Shown one piece after another: positions 45,186 through 55,463 of a stretch of 64,000 bases of DNA. The notes beneath the pieces are model-generated. The model made no database searches. It saw nothing but the letters and a program-made list of their open reading frames with translations, and was not told the DNA's origin. The position numbers and the translations under genes are program-made. This DNA comes from Puccinia triticina (lineage: Eukaryota; Basidiomycota; Pucciniomycetes; Pucciniales; Pucciniaceae): assembly GCF_026914185.1 (NCBI RefSeq), contig NC_070575.1:3862001-3926000 (forward strand), written 5' to 3'. Within the stretch, counting starts at the first letter, position 1. Every line of letters starts with the position of its first letter.

Positions 45186-46812
45186 CCGTCCCGGGCTTCC
45201 CGCGCAGGGACTGTCCCCCAGCTTCGACCTCTCTATAGAACTTCCGCCTTCCCCGCTGCTTATTCTTCTGAACCCTTTGTTGGTGTGTATCATACACGTC
45301 CTGACCGCGCTTCTATCCAAAAAGAAACACACCGCGACGTGTTTTCGTGGGGACGTTCTGACGGGGGTCGTGGCCAGCGAGCTCCACTCGTGTACAGTCG
45401 GGGTCGCGTGGCCTGAGACCAACGGGGTATTTGGGATGTTTTGTTGGTGTTTGGCTCCTTGTTGGTTTCTGGCTCCGACGTCCTGCAGCACCTGCACCTG
45501 AACATCGAATCGGGCACCTGGAAGCCTACCTCCTTGCCTATCATTCCCAAACAACCTATGTCGAAAGTGGCATTATTGAGGCTTGTACGGGTGTTTCAGG
45601 ACCCCCATGTTTTGGTCTCTGCCGGGGCTTTGAGGGGTGTGGGGGGGTGTGATGAGGGTCTGCGGCGGCAAGCAACCTGCAATTCCTGCGATGCATTGGC
45701 CAGATTTACAAGCGATTTCAAGCTGATAATCCCCGAAGAGGGTTCTTGAGGTGCTGTTGGCTTCTCCAGTTGTGGAGAGGTTGGGGGTGCTCTGGGGGGC
45801 CTCATGCTTTCCAGCCGGCGGGCACTCGTCATGTGAGAGCCCCAGCAGTGGGTGCAAGTCCGAGCACGGGAGGGAGGTGTGTGTTCAGTTTGCTTGGCCA
45901 GATAAAATCTCTCTGTGGGTTGGCGGCCGTTGGGTGGGGCCCACTCTAGCTTAACTAAGGGCCTGCACCACAGGGCATGAAAATTGGAATTTTCCAACTT
46001 TATTTGCCTCAAAATTTCTTGGGACAAACACTGAGCCTGGCCAAGATGTAGGCTTGAGCCCAAATGTGAAGAATTTCAACATTTGCACCCTCCCCTAGTT
46101 TTCAATTTTTGTGTACAGGGCAAAAAAAGTTGGAATTTCTCAAAATTGAGGCCCATGGTGCTAAGCCTCTCAAACGGAGGGTCCGGGGGACCCCGCCCGG
46201 GGGGCTCTCCGCAGGAGAGGCTTACACCTAATGTCTGGAGTCTGGCAGGGAAAGGAAGGATATTCAACCCCAAAACCACCAAATATTTATTTAAAAATCA
46301 GCAAAATATGTACAAACAAAACTGCATAGACAGTTTCATTGGCAGTGTTGATGCACACCCTCACCCAAACTTTTGAGCAAAAATTTCCAAAACTGATTGA
46401 AGGAATCCGTTTTGAAGGTCGAAGGAATCCTGAAGGATATTACATTGCTCTGGAGATCCATTTTTGGATTTTCTGATAATATGCACAATTGATTTTTCTA
46501 TCCTCAACGAAATGCAACACTACAAGTGTAGGATCTGCGGGTTTGCGGATCCAGGATCCACTAGGCATGATGGTTGTGCATCCTTAGTTTACATTTCTTC
46601 ATGTTTTTTTATTTATTTTTAAAGCAGTAGTACAGTGCAAATGGTTTGGATTGAGGAGATGAGACCTGTGCCAAATGAAAGCTGAGGTCCAGAAGTATCT
46701 TTTGGCTCTGGGGAAGGTCCACAGGACCTGAGGGGAAGGCTGGCTGAGGGTTGATGTTTTCCCTCCAGCCATTTGTGATTTCTTTCCCAGCCAAAATTTC
46801 GACATTGCGCGC
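45186..46812. other. Non-coding interval
   Basis: Downstream of the kinase gene. ORFs on both strands lack domains. From about 45950 the sequence becomes AT-richer and repeat-like, with GGGACCCCGCCCGGGG palindromic DNA near 46185. Confidence 0.5.
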
Positions 46813-46889
46813 AAGTCCCTCCCTGCGGGAGGGGCCGCTTTGCGGCCAGCCACAGCAAGCCTCCCACCAGGGGGGACTTGTGTTAAGTT
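46813..46889. repeat. Fragment of the GGAGGGACTT family
   Basis: CAAGTCCCTCCCTGCGGGAGG opens it and GGGGACTTGTGTTAAGTTAG closes it, enclosing a CCGCTTTGCGGCC hairpin. A closely similar sequence starts at 63877 in the opposite direction. Confidence 0.5.
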
Positions 46890-46992
46890 AGGGGCCTACT
46901 GGGTACAGCACAGCCATCCTTCCCGCTCCGGCTCCCCACCCTGCTCACCCTGCAAGCATCTACGGCATTCACGATTGCATATGTCACTGTTC

Positions 46993-47092
46993 ACATAAAA
47001 CCATAAGGCCAATTTTGGCTGGGAGATGTCAGCATGCAGAAAACACTTAAAGTGACACCTCCCAGCCAAAATTGCAGTTTATGATTTTATGC
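46993..47092. repeat. Short MITE, CATAAAACCATAA ends
   Basis: Inverted arms share CCAATTTTGGCTGGGAG and TGTCA across about 100 bp. Non-coding. Confidence 0.5.
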
Positions 47093-47750
47093 AAAAAAAG
47101 CTTATGCAATTTTGATCACCGTGATCAAGCATTGGGCAATCTGCCAGATTTTACACTAGGATGGTGGTCTTCAAAATTGAAAATCATGAATGCATAAACA
47201 TAAAATCATAAAGGAAATTGGCAGGGAGACGCTTACATAATGCCAGCCAAAGTCACTTGTGATTTTATTTTCATGCATGTATGCTTTCAATTTGGGGCAT
47301 GCTAAATGCACCCCAAGAAATTACTTCATGCACACCAAAAGGGGGTGCAGTCCATCCATACCCCAAATAAATTGGGGTGTACATCCACACACCCCAGTAA
47401 AAATTGGGTATTGTCCCCTGTACCCCATGCCTCCTGGGGTGAGCCCTAGGGTACACCAAGCACAATGAAATCAATGGGGTGAACAGCCCCGGAACCCCAT
47501 CATAGCTGGGGTGCATATACCCCACACCCAATTCATGATAGAGTGACCCCCCACGAAAGGGGTGAGCTGCTTGGAACCCCAGATATATCTGGGGTGTCAC
47601 ACCCGCGTACACCAACCCATCAATATCTGGAGTGCATAACTCAGTCTCATCTCACCGGTCTCCGATGTACTAGATCCCTCCGCAAATACTTCAGCCCAGA
47701 GAACTCAACACCACCAAGCAAGCCAAAACCTCAGACCTCACCTGCAAAAA

Positions 47751-50700
47751 TGACAAACCTACCAAACAAATCACAAACCATTGCAAGCACCCCATTAGCC
47801 ACCGGCATAACCGTACCTCCAGAGGTATGGGCACAGATGCAACAACTTCTTGCACATTTTGGTCCAGGGCCTCCCTCGGCTCGTCCAATCAATCCCTCAG
47901 CTCCTCCGTTGGCTACCTTGGCTCCTCCGTTGACTACCTTGGCTCCTCCGTTGGCTACTTTGGCTCCTCCATTGGCTCCCTCGGCTCCCCCGTTGGCTCC
48001 CTTGGCTCTCCCGTTGGCTCCCTCACCGTCTGCTCCCCCCTTGGCTCCTCCCTCGGACCTTCCCTTGGCTCCGTCACCTCCTCCATCAAATTCATTGTCT
48101 TTGATCATCCCTCCCTTGTCTCAATCAGATGATACACCGGCTGCAACTGCTTGATTGGCAAAAATAGATTCTCAAACAGCTGCATCCACGACTCCGGCCC
48201 AATCGATTTCACCTTTGGAAGAATCCGCGGATCAAGCAACCAAATATGATACTCTTGTCACCAATCCGACCTCTCAAAATGGTGTGGTAACCAATCTCAA
48301 AGACTACAATTACACGACTGGTGGTAAGATTTTCTCAATTGGATTATTTTCCCAGAGCAACCAAAGCTGAAATTCAATTTATCGTTCATATTAATTTTTT
48401 AGAACCATTAGAACCTCCCCCTTCTGCTCAGTTCGTTTCCATGGACAACTTGGTGATATTCTGTCAAAACTGGGCCAGACATCATGGATATGTGATCTTC
48501 AAGGCCCTCTCAAATGCAAACAAAAACATATACATCCGGTGCGATCGTTCTGGGGAATTTTGTGGCTCGTTAATGAATAAGTCTGGACGCAAAACTGCGA
48601 CATCAAAGATCATGTGCCCGTTCAAACTGAAAGGCTCGATTCCCACCAGCAAAAAGATTACCAATAAGACGTGGACCTTAGAGATCTGACATGGCGAGCA
48701 CAACCACGAAGCATCAGCTGGAGCCTCTTCCCATTCCGCGCACAAACAGCTTCTTCCAGATCAAGTTGAGGAAATTCGAAAGCTGTCACAATCAAATCTG
48801 AAGCCGGCTCAGATTTTACTCCAACTCCAAACCTCCGATAACAAAACCTTTGCAACAAACAAGACAGTTAGCAATGCACTCCAAAAAATTTGTCAGGAGG
48901 ATTTAGACGGAAGATTGCCAACCAAAGCTCTTTTGTGTGTTTTGAAGGAATCCAACTGGTCCTTTGATGTAAAAGTAAAAGATACTGGTGCAATTGAAAA
49001 CATTTTCTTTGCTCACCCCGGCTCAATCCACCTTGCTTGGATAAATCACCACGTGGCACTGTTAGATTCAACTTAAAAGACCATCAAATGTGATCTGCCA
49101 TTGCTCCACATCATTGGACAGGCTGCTTCAAACCAATTGTTCTCCATTGGTTTTTGTGTTATGGCTCACGAAGACATACCGAGCTATGTATGGGCAGTCA
49201 ACAGCCTTAGGAAGCATGTCTGGCGACCCCAACGGATCCCAAAAGTTTTCATCACCGATCGCAACAGCGCCTGACGCACCCCTTTGGCCGAAGTTTTTCC
49301 TGATTCTCGAGCGAATCTCTGTACTTGGCACCTTAACAAGAACATCACCACAAATTGCAAACGATATTTCCCTGCGCCACCTCCAGAAAAAGCAAAACCT
49401 TGATCGTTAAACAACAAATCTCAAGAAAAACCAAAACCCAATCCGTCGAAGGAATTCATGAAGGTTTGGGGCCAAGTCACCCAAGCAAAAACCCCTGCGA
49501 TATATTTGGAACGGCTTGAAGCTCTGAGGAAACATCTTGCAAAACGTCCAGCTGTAATGGAATACATCGAAACGTTGATCCTCCCGGTAAAGGAGCTCTT
49601 CATTGTGGCATGGGCTTGTCAGTATCCCCACCTCCGAAACCTCAACACCTCTTGTGTTGAATCTGGCCATGCCTACCTCAAAACCTTCATCCAAAACTCG
49701 ACCGAGGACTTACTAACAGTGTTCAAGTCATTAGCCCTTGCAGTTGACTCACAAATCAACCAGGTACACGAGTCAATTGTTTGGGATACTGTCAAGACTC
49801 TTGTGAACGTGCCAAAGTGTTTCATCCCACTTCTTGGTAACATCTCGACATTTGCACTCAAGGAATCGCTCCAGCAATTCGACCGTCTCAAGGACTTCGA
49901 TCAAACAGAACCATGCTCGCATAAAGTAGAGATCGGACTTGGAATACCATGCACGCATAAGATTGCAGAGATCCTGGAAAGCGGTGATTCTTTGGCTCCA
50001 GATGATTTCCACCTTCAGTGGCATCTGAAGTATAATCCCAAGAAAACGGTAGGTCCCTACTTTCTCCACAAGAATCCCATCCAATCACTGATGTGAGTTT
50101 AAAAACGTGTGCCATTTCAGAAGTCTGACACACCCAAAATCGACTTGGATGAAGAACTCAAGATGCTTGCCGTGGCGCTCTCGCACGAAACACCAACAAA
50201 AATTGTGGATTTGTTTTATCAAATCAAAAATATCATTGCAGGAACTCACATTGCAGTTGCAGTGCAAGCTCCCGAAGTCAAAACCAAAAAGAAAGGTTGG
50301 CCTTTGGGCAAGAAACAATCTTCCACATCCACGAAGAGAGATCCTTCCAGTTTTCAGATTATTGAAGCAAAGCTAAAGTGTGAGAATGCGGCCAAGAAAC
50401 ATGCCTTGAAGGCGCCCAGACAAAAGCAATCCAAACGAGTCAAGATAGACGGCAAAGATATTCACCCTTCCGAAGACAAGTCGCTTGAAAACAGTGAAAA
50501 TTCGGACACGGGAAACACAGAATCTTCCAGCAAGAGCAACAATGATGGCAGCAACAGCGACGATGATGGAGAAACTAGAGACACAACTGAAAAATACCAA
50601 GAAACTAGTTTCAAAAACGACGGTACCCGGGCCAGATGGGCTGATGGCAGGTCTCATTAAGGTATTCCTTTCTTTTAAACTTGTGTATTTTGTTGGTATT

Positions 50701-51321
50701 GTGCTTATTTGAGCTTTGATTGGTTAGCCCGAATACATATCCCAGATTCCCAAACATCTCCAACAGTTCATTCCCAATGTTTACGATCCCGCCGCCAATG
50801 GTAATTGTGGTTTTCATTGTGTTTCTCAAGCGCTTGGTTACGAAGAAGACGGGTGGTTCCAAGTCAGGACAGAGATCATCAAAGAAGCAACCGATTACAA
50901 GAATGTTTACACAAAATTACAGGGCGGCAAAGGACCCATGAAAACCGCTCTTGAAGGCCTACAGGTGGAATGCAAGGAATCAGCCATTGGGCCCAACAAA
51001 TGGCTTTCCAAGTTAGGTCACGGTCAGATAATCGCAAACGCTTATGGGCGACCAATTGTTTTCCTCTCTAATGAAGAATCCTGCACCTTCCTTCCGCTAC
51101 GTGTTGGCCCCTCGGGCCAATCTGACCCGGTTTATCTGCTCTATGTCAACGGCAATCATTGGGTTTTAGCCAATGTGGTGGGAAAGGATGGTGTCAAACC
51201 CATCCCGCCTCCTATATTGGCAAACGGAGTGACTTCTAAAAATGCAAAAAGTTGGTTGAATCATATCCAGGCAGGCCGTGCTCTCTACTGCGATGGGATT
51301 ACGCAGTCTTTGTCCTCTTGA
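47751..51321 (+). pseudogene. MULE transposase with C-terminal OTU cysteine protease, broken
   Basis: From ATG 47751 (MTNLPNKSQT), a Pro/Ala/Leu repeat (APPLATL units, 47880-48080) is followed by a FAR1-like zinc region (VIFCQNWARHHGYVIFK, IMCPFKLKG, HGEHNH). The MULE core has LLDST (catalytic Asp), LPLLHIIGQAASNQ, VFITDRN (second Asp) and LCTWHLNKN, then CVESGHAYLK, a basic region, and the OTU exon. Stops at 48152, 48687 and 49072-49074, plus a frame change near 50600, show decay. DNA transposition in the nucleus; the OTU part resembles ubiquitin-type proteases found on other MULEs, with unproven role. Confidence 0.5.
50728..51321 (+). other. OTU-like protease exon, still open
   Basis: 198 codons without a stop: NVYDPAANGNCGFHCVSQAL (nucleophile Cys region) and NGNHWVLANV (catalytic His region). 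The usual Asp before GNC is Asn here (NGNC). It is preceded by a GTATTCC...TTAG intron and is the best-preserved part of the element. Confidence 0.5.
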
Positions 51322-51806
51322 TGACGGCCTTTGGTTGTAGTTTTTTTTCTTACCTCAATCTCATAGTGTTTTAGTTTTTATTTCTTTCTTCACTATCAAT
51401 CTGAAGTTGAAATAATGTTGAAATAATGCTCAAAAACAAAAAAACTGTTTGTGGTACATGCTCTTGAATACACACCGATCTTGGGGTTTGTATGCACCCC
51501 AAAAGCTGTGCTGCATACTTGAAATTGGGGTGCGAGTTTGTTGACCAGTTGTGAATATGGGGTGCACCCACAATGTACACCATTTTATCTGGGGTACAGG
51601 AACCTATACCCCAAAATGTAGCCTCTCCATGAGATTTCTGTCCCCCACCCCAACATATTTGGGGTGCCCAGGTGGGAACCCCATTGCACTTGGGGTGCAC
51701 AATGGTGAACCCCAACTTTCTTGGGGTACCCCTCATGGTACCCCATTTTATTGGTGTACATGAAGTAATTTCTTGGGGTGCATTTAGCATGACCCTTCAA
51801 TTTTAG

Positions 51807-51929
51807 TGGTCTTCAAAATTAAAATCATAAAATCATCAGTGAATTTGGCAGAGACATGCTTACATAACCCCAGCCAAAGTCGCTTATGATTTTATGTTTA
51901 TGAATTTATGATTTCAATTTTGGAGACCA
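51807..51929. repeat. MITE, TGGTCTTCAAAATT ends
   Basis: Inverted ends TGGTCTTCAAAATTAAAATC and TGGTCTCCAAAATTGAAATC, 123 bp. A related copy abuts the left side of the MULE (from about 47167). Confidence 0.5.
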
Positions 51930-51934
51930 TTGAT

Positions 51935-53034
51935 CACCAGGGGAGACTTTGACGCACTCTCCAGGGAGTGCCAGAGTCTAATTTTATGTTGTTATGGGTC
52001 TGATGTGGATTAGTAAATGATTGATAAATTCTTCAGAAGTCAATGGGAAGTGTGTCAAAAGTGATGCGGAATTATCACAGGACCTTGTGCAATGTTGTAT
52101 AGAACCACTTAATTTTCTAAGTATAATTTAATTACAATCTTTCATGAAATCATAGTTAATCAATGCCCAACTATTACTCATTTATGGTGAATTTCTGTTG
52201 ATCAATTTCTCTATGTCAAAGGGGTTCCAAACAACGTAAAGGTGACCTGCCGGGGCTTTCATGGCTTTCTGACCAGTTTTTACTTGTAATGGAGCTGTGA
52301 AAGGCGCCTCCAGTGATCTGTCACCCTAATGTACGCGCGTGCACAAAGGTGACATTGGCAAAGTGGGAAAAAACTCACATGCATGTGCATGGAGACATTG
52401 GAAAACAAACAAACACAAAAACAACTCACAAGCTTATATATGTTAAGAAGCCAGGATTTCTACCTTAAATCTGGGACCACACACCTCCAAGCTTGACTTG
52501 ACTCATATTTTCACCCTCCTTTCATTCTTTTTTGGCTCAATTCTAGATGATACTGGCCTCATTTAGGGAAATATGCCAATTCAGATGGGCCTTTCACATC
52601 ATTCTAACAGGGATGTACATGTTGTTGAACCGCGGGAGGCCCAACCTGTAATTTCTAGCAAACTTACACACGCGCACATGACAGTTACATTAGAAAAGTG
52701 AAAACAATTACCACCTTCATGCGCATATCAATAGTGTGAATTGAAACCCAATCATTCATCTTAATTACCAAACACTTCAAATGGAATTATGCTTTGATTG
52801 TGGCCATTGTGTCTTAGTGGTTTCAACCACATTCCAGTTGTTTTCCAGTTGACTTCTGCATGACTTCTGGATGGTTTGTGACTGAATCCAGGATCAGTTT
52901 CAAATCATTTGTGGATTAGTTCCAGAATTTTTCATTAATTCTTGCACTACTTTCATCAAAGGCATCCAGCACAGTTGCGGAAAAAGGGTACAGTATGGCA
53001 CTCTCTGGAGAGTGCGTCAGAATCTCCCCTGGTG
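51935..53034. mobile_element. 1.1-kb non-autonomous TIR element, GAT duplication
   Basis: Inverted ends CACCAGGGGAGA.T.TGACG then CACTCTCCAG.GAGTGCCA, about 40 bp, with GAT directly outside both ends. The interior (51980-52980) holds no gene. CAC termini and a 3-bp duplication would fit a CACTA-type derivative. Confidence 0.5.
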
Positions 53035-53284
53035 GATATAGACATGTGCTGGCATGAATGGGAGTCATAGATAATGCTGTGGTGGAGGGGAAATTGGGGC
53101 CATGCTGTCCAATCAGCCAACCACATCCTGCACCCTAGTATGAACAAAGTCTCAAGGGACTTGAGAATAAGTTTTGCCAGCCCCAAAACATGACTTTGCT
53201 GCTGGTCTCATTCATTTAGAATCCTCCAATGTGCTTGCACTTTATTCCATGGATTATCTGGGTTGTGAAGGCTTACTGCCAGCT

Positions 53285-54424
53285 AAGGATGATCATTGGC
53301 ACCTGGGTACCGCCAGCGGTACCGGGTGTTTTTTGGGCCAAAATGGGCACCCGGCACCGCCCAGCTGGTGCCGGCGGTACTTACTGCCGGTACCAGCGGT
53401 ACCAGAAGTGCAAATTTCATTGATTTTGATTCTGAATTGCATAAAGTTTCACTAACACCTTGGTCATCACTAATCATCTAATTCTATCACTTTTCTTTTA
53501 CCCTTATTCTTGGATTTTGCCTTCTTGGCAGTCTGAATTCTATATTTCCACTTTGCAAGAGCACCCTCCTTGATCATCCCATTTTTTGAATAGAAGGAAA
53601 CAGCCATCCCCCTAGTTAGTGACTGCGCCAAGAGCCGGTGCCTCTTGGATGAAAAATAATCACCTCCAAAGCTAAACGCCCTCTCAATGTCAACACGTAG
53701 CTCCTGTGCGTCACTTGCTTCATGATTTGTTTCTGAAGGGGGCTGAGTGCTGCTTGGAGTGATGAGTGGATTGATTTCTTGTGGTTGGATTATAGTGGGT
53801 TGGCTGTCATCCCGATTGCAAGGTTGAGGGGAGGAGCTTGATGATGCACAAGGTCGCTTGTTTCTCTTGCGGTTGGATGCCATGATGGGTTGATCTGAGG
53901 TGGTGAGTGCAATCGGATATGTATGCGAACAACGGACCTGTGACAAGTCTGAAACAGTGTCACAGGACCTCTGTCCGTTTGCACACAAACGGACAGGTTG
54001 CCCCTCCCTTGTTATAAGGTAGGAACACATTATAATGTAGTAAAAGGCAAAACTAATGTTAAAAATAAAAAAAATGTACTATTTTTTTTTTTGGCTGGGG
54101 CCCGCCGGCAGCCTGTGGCCCGAGTCATAAACAGTTTTTGGTTGGGTTGGCATTTGAGAGGAACTGGCCCAGCCCAACCCTTCCACTAACTTCCCGGGCT
54201 GAGCCGGGCCGGCCCAAGCCTGCCCAATTATCATCCCTATCACAGGTCCATTGTACAGTCTTGTTGCCGCACATGGGAATATTACAGGGGTGAGGCGGTA
54301 CATGCAGAGGGTACCAGGGTACCTCCTGGATTTCTGTCCCAAAACAGACACCCGGCACCGCCCAGCTGGTGTCTGGCTGGTGCAAGAGGTGCCGGGTACC
54401 CCCCGGGTACCAATGATCATCCTT
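53285..54424. mobile_element. hAT-derived element with internal deletion
   Basis: Inverted ends AAGGATGATCATTGG, then GGTACC-rich palindromes on both arms. ACTGCCAGCT (53275-53284) and ACTACCAGCT (54425-54434) flank it; hAT duplications are normally 8 bp. It encloses the ORF 53470-53883. Confidence 0.5.
53470..53883 (-). CDS. hAT C-terminal dimerisation fragment fused to a short N-terminus, 137 aa
   Basis: The frame is open from ATG 53883. It opens MASNRKRNKRPCASSSSS, then polar Gln/Pro-rich sequence, then the hAT C-terminal (dimerisation) motif VDIERAFSFGGDYFSSKRHR and SLTRGMAVSFYSKNGMIK, ending in a Lys-rich tail. The zinc finger and RNase-H-like catalytic core of a full transposase (typically 600-800 aa) are absent, so it cannot cut DNA. 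Such a product could dimerise with full transposase; that is inference. It lies between the element's inverted ends. Confidence 0.5.
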   Translation of the reverse strand: MASNRKRNKRPCASSSSSPQPCNRDDSQPTIIQPQEINPLITPSSTQPPSETNHEASDAQELRVDIERAFSFGGDYFSSKRHRLLAQSLTRGMAVSFYSKNGMIKEGALAKWKYRIQTAKKAKSKNKGKRKVIELDD

Positions 54425-54434
54425 ACTACCAGCT

Positions 54435-55463
54435 GGAAAGGCTCACAGGGGCACAAGATGGAGGAGAAGAACCGATGGAGTTAGTGATTGTGTCCAGACA
54501 TATTGTGCAGGCTGGGTATGTACCAGAATGTGGGCAACTGAAAGTGAATAAATTAGAATGAACAATCAAGCAGGAGAATTGAAACAGGAAGAGCTTTGAT
54601 TTCAATATTGAGTTATGAAAAAATTGCTTTGACAACAGGGAATTAAGTGTGTGTAAAGTTGGCAGAAAGCAGGCTTATTATCTAGACATAAACCTGTACA
54701 ATTATTCTTGGTTTTCAAAAGGAAGAGAACAAGAGATACTTGGGCACCAACATCCTTGAGGACTATTCATTACAATTTCAAATCATCATTTGAGTTTCTT
54801 TTCCAGTGCACTTGGGTTTTTCTTTTTGATGTGGGATGACTATTAACAGGTGCCAGGTACTGCCAAATGGGTACCGGTCAACATTCCTTAGGTTTGGGTT
54901 GGAAAGCAGTGCCCAAACCCAACCCAACATTTAGGGCGGGTTGGGTTGGGTTGGGAAGATTTGAAAATATGATGCCCAAACCCAACCTGATGTCATACTA
55001 TTTTGGGTCATGGGATAACCTGATGGTTCTTGGTTTGAACCAACCTATTAGGCGCCAAAAGCCCCCAACTTGACTGTTGGAGGCACCATAGTCAGGTTTC
55101 AGGTTGGCCTGATTATAAAATAGGCTGCCCAAACCCAACCTGAAAACCTAGCGGATCTGTGGCGGGTCAGGTTAAAAACCAGTTTTTGAGACAAAAGTCA
55201 ACCCAAAAAGGGTCAGGTACACACCCCCTGGAGCCCCAAAATTGGAGGCTATGCCCTTGTTATGTATATATATATTTTGTCATTATTTTGAATCAAACAG
55301 TGGGTTCCAAAACTTAATGGAGGGGGGAGAAAATTACTTCTGCAGTGCAAAACAATTTTCTTGCAGTGCACAAAGGACATCTGTAAAATTAAGATACTGG
55401 GAGAAAAAAATCACTAGGGTTATGTATAACAGATATTTTCAATTTTTCCCAACTTTTTTGCTG
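54435..55463. other. Non-coding, GGGTTGGGTT-rich repeats
   Basis: From about 54890 to 55200 many CCCAACCC/GGGTTGGG strings occur on both strands. No gene seen. Confidence 0.5.

Larger units (their letters stand above)
47294..51795 (+). mobile_element. Mutator-like element (MULE) with OTU protease, 4.5 kb
   Basis: Ends GGGGCATGCTAAATGCACCC (left) and GGGTCATGCTAAATGCACCC (right, inverted) continue into ~350-bp arms full of TGGGGTGyA motifs. The target duplication TTCAATTT lies at 47286-47293 and 51796-51803; 8-9 bp is normal for MULEs. The interior carries one gene region encoding FAR1-type zinc domain, MULE transposase and OTU domain. It is inserted in or beside a TGGTCTTCAAAATT MITE. Confidence 0.5.

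Noticed and set aside
54890..55200. GGGTTGGGTT strings as possible telomere repeat
   Set aside because: Not TTAGGG, present on both strands and irregular; better seen as interspersed repeat.
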